From DATBRC01 sp036560485 (lineage in GTDB: Bacteria > Pseudomonadota > Gammaproteobacteria > Burkholderiales > Burkholderiaceae_D): a stretch of DNA of 64,000 bases. Shown here piece after piece: positions 41,361-50,551 of the stretch. Each line of letters starts with the position of its first letter. The first letter of the stretch is position 1. The notes under the pieces are model-generated. The model did no database searches. It worked only from the letters and a program-made list of their open reading frames with translations, and was not told where the DNA came from. The translations under genes and the position numbers were made by a program. Where the stretch lies: positions 1 through 64,000 of the forward strand of contig DATBRC010000055.1 of NCBI GenBank assembly GCA_036560485.1, given 5' to 3'.

Positions 41361-42761
41361 ATGGCTCAAACGCTTTACGACAAACTCTGGGAATCGCATG
41401 TGGTTGATACCGGCGAAGACGGTACAACTATTCTTTACATCGATCGTCATCTGGTGCATGAAGTTACCAGTCCGCAGGCATTCGAAGGCCTCAAGCTGGC
41501 TGGACGCAAACCTTGGCGGGTTGCCGCCAATCTGGTTGTGGCAGACCACAACGTGCCGACGACAGACCGCGCGCACGGGATTGTCGATCCGGTATCGCGC
41601 CTGCAGGTCGAAACACTGGACGCCAATGCGAAAGAATATGGGCTGACCTATTTCAACATGCGCGACAAACGTCAGGGCATCGTGCATGTGATCGGGCCGG
41701 AGCAGGGCGCGACTTTGCCTGGCATGACGGTGGTATGCGGCGATTCGCACACGTCGACGCATGGTGCATTCGGTTGTCTGGCACACGGCATCGGCACGTC
41801 GGAAGTTGAGCACGTTTTGGCCACACAGACTTTATTGACCAAGAAGTCAAAATCGATGCTGGTGCAAGTCGATGGTGTTTTGCCTTTCGGCGTGACTGCC
41901 AAAGATATCGTACTGGCTGTGATTGGCAAGATCGGTACGGCAGGCGGCACAGGTTACGCGATTGAATTCGCCGGTTCCGCCATTCGTGCATTGTCGATGG
42001 AAGGCCGCATGACCGTTTGCAATATGGCGATCGAAGCTGGGGCGCGTGCCGGTATGATTGCTGTCGACGACACCACGATCAATTACGTGAAAGGTCGCCC
42101 ATTTTCACCGGTGGGTCCGCATTGGGAACGTGCAGTGGAATACTGGCGTACCTTGCATTCGGATACAGGCGCGAAATTCGACATGGTCGTCACATTGAAC
42201 GCAGCGGAAATCAAACCACAAGTGACATGGGGAACCTCTCCGGAGATGGTGGTGGCGATCGACGGACGTGTGCCCGATCCCGATAAGGAAAAAGATCCGG
42301 TCAAACTCGATGCGATCGAGAAAGCGCTGGTTTATATGGCATTGAAACCGAATACACCGATTGTTGATATTCGCATCGACAAGGTATTTATCGGTTCTTG
42401 CACCAACTCGCGCATTGAAGATTTACGTGCTGCTGCTGCGGTTGTGCGCGGCAAATTCCGCGCGTCGAATGTGAAGTTGGCGATGGTTGTGCCTGGTTCC
42501 GGTTTGGTGAAAGAGCAAGCTGAGCGTGAAGGCCTGGACAAGATTTTTAAAGCTGCCGGTTTTGAATGGCGCGAGCCTGGATGTTCGATGTGCCTGGCGA
42601 TGAATGCAGATCGGCTGGAACCCGGTGAGCGTTGCGCATCGACATCGAATCGTAATTTTGAAGGCAGGCAAGGGGCGGGAGGACGTACCCATCTTGTTAG
42701 CCCAGCCATGGCCGCTGCTGCTGGCATTGCCGGGCATTTTGTCGATATCCGTTCTTTATAA
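41361..42761 (+). CDS. leuC: 3-Isopropylmalate dehydratase large subunit
   Basis: With LeuD it isomerises 2- to 3-isopropylmalate in leucine synthesis. The 466 residues keep the 4Fe-4S ligands Cys347 (GSCTNSRIED) and Cys408/Cys411 (GCSMCLAMN), at the same numbering as E. coli, and VVCGDSHTSTHGAFG. It opens the leuC-leuD-leuB-asd cluster after the terminator at 41227. Only 38 bases separate it from leuD, with no room for the small lipoprotein gene found there in some relatives. Confidence 0.98.
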   Translation: MAQTLYDKLWESHVVDTGEDGTTILYIDRHLVHEVTSPQAFEGLKLAGRKPWRVAANLVVADHNVPTTDRAHGIVDPVSRLQVETLDANAKEYGLTYFNMRDKRQGIVHVIGPEQGATLPGMTVVCGDSHTSTHGAFGCLAHGIGTSEVEHVLATQTLLTKKSKSMLVQVDGVLPFGVTAKDIVLAVIGKIGTAGGTGYAIEFAGSAIRALSMEGRMTVCNMAIEAGARAGMIAVDDTTINYVKGRPFSPVGPHWERAVEYWRTLHSDTGAKFDMVVTLNAAEIKPQVTWGTSPEMVVAIDGRVPDPDKEKDPVKLDAIEKALVYMALKPNTPIVDIRIDKVFIGSCTNSRIEDLRAAAAVVRGKFRASNVKLAMVVPGSGLVKEQAEREGLDKIFKAAGFEWREPGCSMCLAMNADRLEPGERCASTSNRNFEGRQGAGGRTHLVSPAMAAAAGIAGHFVDIRSL

Positions 42762-42799
42762 ATAATTTTTAATGAAGTTGGCTGGGAATAGTGAGCAGC

Positions 42800-43447
42800 A
42801 TGAAAAAATTTAATCTTCTCGATGGTTTGGTTGCGCCGATGGATCGTGCGAATGTCGATACCGACGCGATCATCCCAAAGCAATTTTTAAAGTCGATCAA
42901 ACGTACCGGCTTTGGTCCGAACCTGTTCGATGAGTGGCGCTATCTGGACCACGGCGAACCGGGTCAGGATAATTCGAAGCGGCCATTGAATCCGGAGTTT
43001 GTGCTGAATCAGCCGCGCTATCAAGGCGCATCGATTTTATTGGCGCGCAAAAATTTCGGTTGCGGTTCATCGCGCGAGCATGCGCCTTGGGCCTTGGAAC
43101 AGTTCGGATTTCGCGCCGTAATTGCGCCTAGTTTTGCAGATATTTTTTTCAATAATTGTTATAAAAATGGCTTATTGCCGATTGTGCTGACTGAGGCGCA
43201 GGTTGATCATTTGTTTGATGAGGTCAAAGCGTTTCCGGGATTCCATTTGGTGATCGATCTTGAAAAACAAATCGTTGGTACAAAAAATGGCGGCACGACT
43301 TATCCTTTTGAAATCGATGCCTTCCGCAAGTATTGCTTGCTGAATGGACTGGATGATATTGGGCTGACTTTGCAGCAAGCGGATAAAATTCGCGCGTTTG
43401 AAGAGCGACATCTTGCGGTACAGCCTTGGTTGGCGAATACGATTTAA
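42800..43447 (+). CDS. leuD: 3-Isopropylmalate dehydratase small subunit
   Basis: This is the swivelling domain of the aconitase-like enzyme. The 215-residue product shows GLVAPMDRANVDTDAIIPKQFLK, the substrate loop FGCGSSREHAPWAL and the tail of the proteobacterial type. Start choice: ATG 42800 gives the family N-terminus MKKFNLL; a GTG at 42791 in the same frame, with GGGA four bases upstream, would add three residues and cannot be excluded. LeuB follows after 26 bases. Confidence 0.97.
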   Translation: MKKFNLLDGLVAPMDRANVDTDAIIPKQFLKSIKRTGFGPNLFDEWRYLDHGEPGQDNSKRPLNPEFVLNQPRYQGASILLARKNFGCGSSREHAPWALEQFGFRAVIAPSFADIFFNNCYKNGLLPIVLTEAQVDHLFDEVKAFPGFHLVIDLEKQIVGTKNGGTTYPFEIDAFRKYCLLNGLDDIGLTLQQADKIRAFEERHLAVQPWLANTI

Positions 43448-43473
43448 TTCGAATTACTTAACTAGAATACAAA

Positions 43474-44544
43474 ATGAAAATTGCAGTTTTGCCAGGCGAT
43501 GGCATCGGTCCGGAAATCGTTACTCAAGCCGTCAAGGTATTGAATGCGCTGGGCGAAAAATTTGAAATGGAAACTGCGCCGGTTGGTGGAGCAGGATATG
43601 AAGCATCCGGACATCCTTTGCCTGATGCGACGCTTAAATTGGCTAAGGAAGCTGATGCCATTCTTTTCGGCTCGGTTGGCGATTGGAAGTACGACACACT
43701 CGATCGCCCATTGCGTCCGGAGCAGGCAATTCTTGGTTTGCGCAAGAACCTGAATTTATTTGCGAACTTGCGTCCGGCGATCTTGTATCCGGAATTGGCT
43801 GGTGCTTCAACATTGAAACCGGAAGTTGTATCCGGACTGGATATCCTGATCATTCGCGAATTGACCGGCGATATCTATTTTGGTCAGCCGCGCGGTGTGC
43901 GTGAATGCCCGGACGGTCCATTCAAGGGCGCGCGTGAAGGTTTCGATACAATGCGTTATTCTGAACCGGAAATTCGCCGCATTGCGCATGTTGCATTTCA
44001 GGCTGCGCGTAAACGCGGCAAGCGTTTGACCAGTGTCGATAAAGCCAATGTGCTGGAAACTTTCCAATTTTGGAAAGATATCGTGACTGATGTGCATAAG
44101 GACTATCCTGATGTCGCGCTCGATCACATGTATGTGGATAATGCAGCGATGCAGTTGGTGCGTGCGCCGAAAAAATTCGACGTGATCGTGACAGGCAATA
44201 TGTTTGGCGATATTTTGTCAGATGCTGCTGCGATGCTGACTGGCTCGATCGGCATGTTGCCATCGGCTTCGTTGGATGCGAATAATAAAGGCTTGTATGA
44301 GCCGTCGCATGGCTCCGCACCTGATATCGCAGGCAAAGGCATTGCCAACCCTCTAGCGACGATTTTGTCTGCCGCGATGATGCTGCGTTTTTCGCTGGGT
44401 AAAGCAGATCAGGCTGATCGCATTGAAACTGCAGTTAAAACAGTTCTGGCGCAAGGCTTGCGTACTGGCGATATTTACGAGAGTGGCACAACAAAAGTCG
44501 GCACTGAAGAAATGGGTAATGCAGTGATGAAGGCTTTGGCATAA
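43474..44544 (+). CDS. leuB: 3-Isopropylmalate dehydrogenase
   Basis: LeuB oxidises and decarboxylates 3-isopropylmalate with NAD. The 356-residue protein begins MKIAVLPGDGIGPEIV and contains RELTGDIYFGQPRG, the metal and NAD segment NMFGDILSDAAAMLTGSIGMLPSA and the signature ending YEPSHGSAPDIAGKGIANP. Length is normal. It lies in the leu block, with asd 36 bases downstream. Confidence 0.98.
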   Translation: MKIAVLPGDGIGPEIVTQAVKVLNALGEKFEMETAPVGGAGYEASGHPLPDATLKLAKEADAILFGSVGDWKYDTLDRPLRPEQAILGLRKNLNLFANLRPAILYPELAGASTLKPEVVSGLDILIIRELTGDIYFGQPRGVRECPDGPFKGAREGFDTMRYSEPEIRRIAHVAFQAARKRGKRLTSVDKANVLETFQFWKDIVTDVHKDYPDVALDHMYVDNAAMQLVRAPKKFDVIVTGNMFGDILSDAAAMLTGSIGMLPSASLDANNKGLYEPSHGSAPDIAGKGIANPLATILSAAMMLRFSLGKADQADRIETAVKTVLAQGLRTGDIYESGTTKVGTEEMGNAVMKALA

Positions 44545-44580
44545 CGCAGTACGCTGAAATAATTTAATACCTTTTGGGAA

Positions 44581-45723
44581 ATGATGATGAAACTGGTTGG
44601 CTTGGTCGGTTGGCGTGGCATGGTAGGTTCGGTCTTGATGCAGCGTATGCAGCAAGAGGGCGATTTCGCTCATATCGAACCACTGTTTTTTTCAACTTCC
44701 AATGCAGGCGGTAAAGCGCCGGCAATGGCAAAAAATGAAACCACACTGAAAGACGCCAACAATATTGAAGAGCTGAAGCGCTGCGACATCATCATTACTT
44801 GCCAAGGCGGCGATTACACGACGGAAGTATTTCCCAAGTTGCGAGCAGCCGGCTGGAATGGCTATTGGATCGATGCGGCTTCCACATTGCGTATGAAAGA
44901 TGACGCGATCATTATTCTTGATCCGGTCAATTTGAACGTCATCAAGACTGCATTAAGCCGTGGCGTTAAAAATTACATCGGTGGTAATTGCACAGTGTCG
45001 TGCATGTTGATGGGATTGGGTGGCTTGTTCCAGCACGATCTTGTCGAGTGGATGACGTCGATGACGTATCAGGCCGCCTCAGGTGGCGGGGCGCAACACA
45101 TGCGCGAACTGTTGACGCAGTTCGGCTCGATCAACGCTGAGGTTAAAGCGTTGCTGGATGATCCTGCTTCAGCGATTCTTGAGATCGATCGTAAAGTCCT
45201 GGCCAAGCAGCATGCGTTCAGCGAGCAAGAGACAAAACAGTTTGGTGTGCCCTTAGGCGGCAACCTGATCCCTTGGATTGACAAGGATCTCGGCAATGGC
45301 GTGTCGCGCGAAGAATGGAAAGCCGGTGCTGAAACGAACAAGATTCTTGGCCGCGGTGAAGCGTTCGGCAGCACTGCCAAACCAGCTATTGCAGTTGATG
45401 GACTGTGCGTGCGCATTGGCGCGATGCGCTGTCATTCCCAAGCACTGACAATCAAGCTCAAGAAAGATGTGCCGCTCGATGAGATCAACGACATCATCGC
45501 TGGCAATAACCAGTGGGCCAAGGTCGTACCGAATAATCGGGAAGCTTCGATGCGAGATTTGACGCCAGCTGCTGTGACGGGTAGTTTGACCATTCCTGTT
45601 GGGCGTTTGCGCAAGATGCAGATGGGTTCGGACTATCTGTCTGCTTTTACGGTAGGCGATCAATTGTTATGGGGTGCAGCGGAGCCGTTGCGCCGCATGT
45701 TGCGCATTGTTTTGGAAGCTTGA
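44581..45723 (+). CDS. asd: Aspartate-semialdehyde dehydrogenase
   Basis: Asd reduces aspartyl phosphate to the semialdehyde for lysine, threonine and methionine. The 380 residues belong to the longer proteobacterial type: VGLVGWRGMVGSVLMQRM at the start, catalytic Cys137 in GGNCTVSCMLMGLGG, and the substrate region RIGAMRCHSQALTIKL. Three consecutive ATGs begin the frame; 44581 has GGGA close upstream and 44587 would also serve. It closes the leu-asd block before fimV. Confidence 0.97.
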   Translation: MMMKLVGLVGWRGMVGSVLMQRMQQEGDFAHIEPLFFSTSNAGGKAPAMAKNETTLKDANNIEELKRCDIIITCQGGDYTTEVFPKLRAAGWNGYWIDAASTLRMKDDAIIILDPVNLNVIKTALSRGVKNYIGGNCTVSCMLMGLGGLFQHDLVEWMTSMTYQAASGGGAQHMRELLTQFGSINAEVKALLDDPASAILEIDRKVLAKQHAFSEQETKQFGVPLGGNLIPWIDKDLGNGVSREEWKAGAETNKILGRGEAFGSTAKPAIAVDGLCVRIGAMRCHSQALTIKLKKDVPLDEINDIIAGNNQWAKVVPNNREASMRDLTPAAVTGSLTIPVGRLRKMQMGSDYLSAFTVGDQLLWGAAEPLRRMLRIVLEA

Positions 45724-45811
45724 CTCTCATAGGTATTACGTAGTCGCTTCGTTGTCAATTCGCAACATGAATGTGCTGTTTCAGTCACCATAAGGGGACT
45801 TGTCGGGTTTT

Positions 45812-45830
45812 CCATCTTTTAATAAGATGG
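45812..45830 (+). terminator. Hairpin between asd and fimV
   Basis: CCATCTT (45812-45818) and AAGATGG (45824-45830) form a perfect 7-bp stem with loop TTAAT. Only two Ts follow directly, so termination is uncertain. The rest of the gap (45724-45940) shows nothing else clear. Confidence 0.35.
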
Positions 45831-45940
45831 TTGCGCTTGCGCACGTAAGTCCATGATGATATGTTAAAAGTTCCAAACTCTATGATAACTAAAAGCGATG
45901 CTTGTGCTTGTCACAACATACGCTAACGGACTGTCACTCT

Positions 45941-48892
45941 ATGCCGCCAAAAATGCATTCAAGCACATCCAAAAAGTGCCTTTCTTTTAGTGTGAAGACG
46001 CTCACTGCGGCAGTCTTTTCGACATTGCTATGTTCAAGTTCCTATGCAGCTGGACTGGGCAAGTTGACGGTGTTGTCTTCACTTGGTCAACCTTTGCATG
46101 CTGAAATTGAACTGACTTCGGTGTCGAAAGACGAGGGTGGTGGAGTGCTGGTGGCTAAATTGGCTTCGACTGATGCCTATAAAGATGCCAATATCGATTT
46201 CAATCCGATCTTGTTCTCTTTGCGTTTTTCTATTGAACAGAAAGGGCAAAGACAGTTTATTAATGTGACCTCGACTCAACCGGTCAATGAACCGTTTGTC
46301 GATATGTTGCTTGAACTGGGCGGCACAGGAAGTAAGTTGGTGCGCGAATATACTTTCCTGCTGGATCCTGCAGATCTGCGTATGAAACAGTCGGTGCAAG
46401 TGGCTGCACCTGCTATCCCGGTTACCTCAACAGCCCCAGTAGCACAGTCTATCAAACAGCCTGAGCCAGTTGTAGTCCAACAGCCGGCTGCTGAATCAAA
46501 ACCTGCCTCTCAGCCAATGGCGATCAAGCCAGCCGAGGAAGCAAAACCAGTTGAAGCGAAGCCACCGGTTGCAGAGAGTAAACCGGCAGAAGAGAAAAAA
46601 CCAGCAGCAGAAACAAAGCCGGCCAAGGCTGAAAAAGCTGCCAAATCTGCGTCTGTAGCAAAAACCGGCAGTAACAAAGAGGAAAAGAATTCTTTGGTTT
46701 ATGGTGACTACCAAGTCAAAAAAGGCGATTCATTAGCCAAGATAGCAAACCAGTTCAAGCCGGAAGGTGTTTCATTGGATCAAATGCTTGTCGCTTTGTA
46801 TCGTGACAATCCAAAAGCATTTGAGGGAAAAAATATGAACAGGTTGCGCGCGGGGGAAATCATTTCCATTCCTGACGCGCCGGTTGCGCTGGATGTCACA
46901 GATAAAGTGGCCAAGGGTGTAGTGTTGGCACAAGCAGCAGACTTTAGTAAGTATCGTAGCAAATTGGCCGCACATGTGGCCGAGGCAGCAGCACAAAAAT
47001 CATCAGACGGAAAGCAAAGTTCAACCGGCAAGATCACAGCCAAAGTTGAAGAACAAAAAAACGTTGCTAACGAATCCAAAGACAAGCTGAAATTATCCAA
47101 GGCTGGAACACCAGCCAATGGAGCTGCCGGCAATGGGAAAACTCCAGCAAATGCAGTAGCTTCTGAAGATGCAATTGCAAAAAATAAAGCCCTGGCTGAC
47201 GCAAATGCACGAATCAAAGAGCTGGAGAAGAACGTCGCTGATTTAACGGCGTTGAACATCAAAAACAAGGAATTGGCTGAGCAGCAAAAGCAAGCCGAGT
47301 TAGCTAAATCTGCAGTAGCAGCCAAAGCGGCAGCGGCTGCCGCTGCTACTCCCACTCCGGCAGTAGCAGCTAAACCTGCGTCTTCAGCAGCAGTCGCATC
47401 AGTACCGACACCAGCGTCAACCGTTACCCCAGCACCTGCGACGGTAAAGCCGGTTGAATCGGATGCGAATAAACAAGCAGCAGCCTCGGCTGCGGCAAGT
47501 GCACCGGTTGTTGTCCCGCCTAAGCCTATCGCCCCACCTGTCGTCAAAGCGCCTGTGGCACCTGCAGTGCCTGAGACAAGCTTCATCGATGACTTGCTTG
47601 GGAATACGATATTGTTGTCCAGTATCGGCGGCCTATTGTTGGTTGGTCTGGGCGCGTTTGCAATCAATAGCGCACGTCGTAAAAAACAGAATAAACAATT
47701 TGAAGATAGCACCATCACCGATTCAAGCTTGAAGGCTAATTCATTGTTTGGTTCGACAGGCGGACAGAGTGTTGATACGAATAATAGTGTCTTCAATTCG
47801 AATTTTGCACCGTCAGCCAGCCAATTGGATACAAATGAAGTTGATCCTGTGGCAGAAGCCGATGTGTATATTGCCTATGGCCGCGATGCACAAGCTGAAG
47901 AGATCCTGAAAGAAGCATTGCGCACACAACCTGAACGTAATGCCGTGCGCGTGAAGTTGCTTGAGATTTATGCCAACCGTAAAGATACGCGCGCTTTTGA
48001 AATACTCGCAACAGAGTTGTACAGCATGACAAAAGGCGAGGGTGACGATTGGAGTCAAGCAGCCAGCTTGGGTGCCGGCATTGACCCAGCCAACCCGTTG
48101 TACGCAAGCGGTAAGTTGGGAGAGACTACTTCTGCGCCTAGCTCAACAGTAAAAATGCAAGCAGAGCCACTTGAAGAGCTTGATCTGGACGATTTACTTA
48201 ATAGCACGCAATCACAGGTATCGGTTCAATCACATGATGTAGATGTGCCATTAATTGAAGAAGAGGCACCTACGCTCGATTTATCTGATGACGCCGCTGC
48301 AGACCATGGGGATACTCATGCAGAGTCAAAAGCGACGGCTAATACCCTGGATTTTGATCTGGCCGGCATGGGTTTGACACAGGAATTGAAAGCGCCAAAA
48401 CCATCAAATGATGATGCGCCATTGGATCTTAATATTGGGGCGCTGGATTTCGGCTTGCCTCACCATGATGCTGTTGCGGCATCAAATGATGGTTTCGCTG
48501 AATCTGAAGAGGCAGGCGCATCATTGAATCTGGGTTCAACAGATTTTAGTTTGGATGCAGACTTCCCTAGCATGACGGAAAAATCCAATGGCTCCACGCA
48601 TGCAAATGAATCTGCTCCGATGGATTTGGATTTGTCCGGAATCAGCCTTGATCTGAATCCTGCTGCAGCTTCGAATTCTGCTGATATCAATCTTGATTTG
48701 AACGTTGCTGAAACCGATTTGAACGGCGAGTACCACGCTGATTCTGAAATGGCTACCAAGCTGGATCTGGCTATCGCTTATCAAGAAATCGGAGACAAGG
48801 ACGGTGCTCGTGAACTGCTGGATGAAGTTATTAAAGGCGGGTCATCAGAGCAATCGGAAAAAGCGAAATCGATGCTGGTAAGGCTCGCTTAA
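45941..48892 (+). CDS. fimV: FimV/HubP-like polar landmark protein with LysM
   Basis: This large inner-membrane protein organises the cell pole and type IV pilus function. The roughly 983 residues have a signal peptide (ending near SSYAA), the FimV N-terminal domain (LGKLTVLSSLGQPLHAEIELTSV), a Lys/Ala/Pro-rich region, a LysM (YQVKKGDSLAKIANQF, from about 253), an Ala/Pro-rich linker, a membrane helix (about 556-580) and a long acidic cytoplasmic part ending in the conserved TPR-like cap LDLAIAYQEIGDKDGARELLDEV. ATG 45941 is my choice; the frame is open from a TTG at 45902. It lies between asd and truA, a place I recall from other betaproteobacteria. Confidence 0.93.
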   Translation: MPPKMHSSTSKKCLSFSVKTLTAAVFSTLLCSSSYAAGLGKLTVLSSLGQPLHAEIELTSVSKDEGGGVLVAKLASTDAYKDANIDFNPILFSLRFSIEQKGQRQFINVTSTQPVNEPFVDMLLELGGTGSKLVREYTFLLDPADLRMKQSVQVAAPAIPVTSTAPVAQSIKQPEPVVVQQPAAESKPASQPMAIKPAEEAKPVEAKPPVAESKPAEEKKPAAETKPAKAEKAAKSASVAKTGSNKEEKNSLVYGDYQVKKGDSLAKIANQFKPEGVSLDQMLVALYRDNPKAFEGKNMNRLRAGEIISIPDAPVALDVTDKVAKGVVLAQAADFSKYRSKLAAHVAEAAAQKSSDGKQSSTGKITAKVEEQKNVANESKDKLKLSKAGTPANGAAGNGKTPANAVASEDAIAKNKALADANARIKELEKNVADLTALNIKNKELAEQQKQAELAKSAVAAKAAAAAAATPTPAVAAKPASSAAVASVPTPASTVTPAPATVKPVESDANKQAAASAAASAPVVVPPKPIAPPVVKAPVAPAVPETSFIDDLLGNTILLSSIGGLLLVGLGAFAINSARRKKQNKQFEDSTITDSSLKANSLFGSTGGQSVDTNNSVFNSNFAPSASQLDTNEVDPVAEADVYIAYGRDAQAEEILKEALRTQPERNAVRVKLLEIYANRKDTRAFEILATELYSMTKGEGDDWSQAASLGAGIDPANPLYASGKLGETTSAPSSTVKMQAEPLEELDLDDLLNSTQSQVSVQSHDVDVPLIEEEAPTLDLSDDAAADHGDTHAESKATANTLDFDLAGMGLTQELKAPKPSNDDAPLDLNIGALDFGLPHHDAVAASNDGFAESEEAGASLNLGSTDFSLDADFPSMTEKSNGSTHANESAPMDLDLSGISLDLNPAAASNSADINLDLNVAETDLNGEYHADSEMATKLDLAIAYQEIGDKDGARELLDEVIKGGSSEQSEKAKSMLVRLA

Positions 48893-48915
48893 TTAATTCA
48901 ATTTGTTTGGTAATG

Positions 48916-48952
48916 ACGGGCGCAATGCATTGCTTGCGCCCGTTTATATTTT
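48916..48952 (+). terminator. Intrinsic terminator after fimV
   Basis: ACGGGCGCAA (48916-48925) and TTGCGCCCGT (48934-48943) form a perfect 10-bp stem followed by an AT-rich TTATATTTT tail. Confidence 0.85.
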
Positions 48953-48981
48953 GAAAATCGTTTTGATGAAATGAGTTCAAA

Positions 48982-49779
48982 TTGAAACGCATTGTTCTCG
49001 GTGTTCAATACGATGGTTTGCCTTGGCATGGTTGGCAAACACAGGTCAGTGGCAATACAGTCCAGGACCAGTTGGAGGTTGCGCTTAAAAAATTTGCATT
49101 GACTGAAATCACGACAACTTGCGCTGGTCGTACCGATACTGGCGTGCATGCAATCGAACAAGTTGTGCACTTTGATACAAAAGTCGAGCGTGAGTCATTT
49201 TCATGGGTGCGAGGCGTCAATACGTTTCTTCCGTCATCCATCGCAGTGCGCTGGGCATGTGAAGTCGAGAACGATCCTGCAAACGAATTCCATGCACGCT
49301 TTAGTGCGACAGCACGCACTTATCGCTATTTGTTATACAACCATCCGGTTCGCTCTCCATTATTGGCCGGCAAAGTAGGTTGGGCATTTCGACCGCTGGC
49401 AATTGATAAGATGCAAAAAGCGGCCAGCTATCTTATTGGCACGCATGATTTTTCTGCGTTCCGCTCCGCAGAATGCCAAGCAAAGTCGCCTATCAAATTG
49501 ATGCATGAAATCGGCATTGAGCAACACGGTGATTTATTTGTTTTTACTGTGCGTGCCAATGCATTCCTTCATCATATGGTGCGAAATATTGTCGGGGCAT
49601 TGGTTTATGCCGGCTATGGTCAAAAATCGCCGGAGTGGCTTAAAGAGCTGCTCGACGGCCGTGATCGGACTTTTTCAGCACCAACTTTCATGCCGGACGG
49701 ATTGTATTTGGCAAAAATTGAATACGATTCAAAGTGGAAGTTGCCGCAAGAAACCCATGGCTCATTCTTGGGATTGTAG
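48982..49779 (+). CDS. truA: tRNA pseudouridine38-40 synthase
   Basis: TruA makes pseudouridine at positions 38-40 of the tRNA anticodon arm. The 265 residues show KRIVLGVQYDGLPWHGWQTQ, the catalytic Asp52 in GRTDTGVHA and the C-terminal FLHHMVRNIVGAL. Translation appears to start at TTG 48982: the family begins at this point, and the nearby ATG (48966) is in another frame. It follows the fimV terminator and leads into trpF. Confidence 0.95.
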   Translation: MKRIVLGVQYDGLPWHGWQTQVSGNTVQDQLEVALKKFALTEITTTCAGRTDTGVHAIEQVVHFDTKVERESFSWVRGVNTFLPSSIAVRWACEVENDPANEFHARFSATARTYRYLLYNHPVRSPLLAGKVGWAFRPLAIDKMQKAASYLIGTHDFSAFRSAECQAKSPIKLMHEIGIEQHGDLFVFTVRANAFLHHMVRNIVGALVYAGYGQKSPEWLKELLDGRDRTFSAPTFMPDGLYLAKIEYDSKWKLPQETHGSFLGL

Positions 49780-49857
49780 TCGTCCGGTTTCGTTCGCAGA
49801 TTAGATGCGTATACAATGCCAATGAGACGAACTCCTGTTGAATTTCAACGTATTTAA

Positions 49858-50535
49858 ATGTCCAATCGCACTCGTATCAAAATATGTGGTTTAACGCGCA
49901 AGGAAGATGTGCATGCAGCAGTTGACGCTGGTGCTGATGCCCTCGGCTTTAACTTCTATGCCCAAAGTCCTCGCTATGTATCTGTATCGCCTGATCTTGC
50001 TGCGAACCTGATAGCTATGGTGCCGCCTTTTGTAACGGTGACCGGTTTGTTTGTAAATGCATCTATTAAAGATATTCAAACTGTTATTGCAAAGGTGCCC
50101 GTCGCTCTATTGCAATTTCACGGCGATGAGACATTGGAGCAATGTGTTGCTGCAGCGACAAGCGTAAATCGACCTTTTATGCGCGCGATCAGGGTAAGTT
50201 CCGCTATGACAAGCGCCGATTTGTTAAAATACGAAGCTGATTATCGTGCTGCCAGTCCTTTATTTACTGGCTTGTTGCTGGACGCATTTGTTGATGGTTA
50301 TGGTGGTGGTGGAAAGGTTTTTGATTGGTCTCTCATTCCAAAAGAACTCGCGCCTCGGCTCGTTTTAAGTGGTGGCTTGAACGTACAAAACGCGACTGAC
50401 GCGGTGGTACGTATTCGCCCATACGCGGTTGACGTCAGTAGTGGCGTCGAAGCTGCGAAGGGCATCAAGGATGCTGTCAAGATTCGCGCATTTATCAGTG
50501 CGGTTCGAGCAGCAGATGCAACGCCAAATCAATAA
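49858..50535 (+). CDS. trpF: Phosphoribosylanthranilate isomerase
   Basis: TrpF performs the Amadori rearrangement of phosphoribosylanthranilate in tryptophan synthesis. The 225 residues form a single TIM barrel with catalytic KICGLTRKEDV at the start, GADALGFNFY, LLLDAFVDGYGGGGKVFDW and LSGGLNVQNA. It is followed 16 bases later by trpB; trpA comes next, and trpEGDC are elsewhere. Confidence 0.97.
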   Translation: MSNRTRIKICGLTRKEDVHAAVDAGADALGFNFYAQSPRYVSVSPDLAANLIAMVPPFVTVTGLFVNASIKDIQTVIAKVPVALLQFHGDETLEQCVAAATSVNRPFMRAIRVSSAMTSADLLKYEADYRAASPLFTGLLLDAFVDGYGGGGKVFDWSLIPKELAPRLVLSGGLNVQNATDAVVRIRPYAVDVSSGVEAAKGIKDAVKIRAFISAVRAADATPNQ

Positions 50536-50551
50536 AGTAAAGAGAACAAGC

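Noticed and set aside
46780..47796. Antisense open frame of 338 codons opposite fimV
   Set aside because: It mirrors the low-complexity Ala/Pro/Lys repeats of fimV, which carry few stops on the other strand; the product is an Ala/Thr/Ser-rich shadow.
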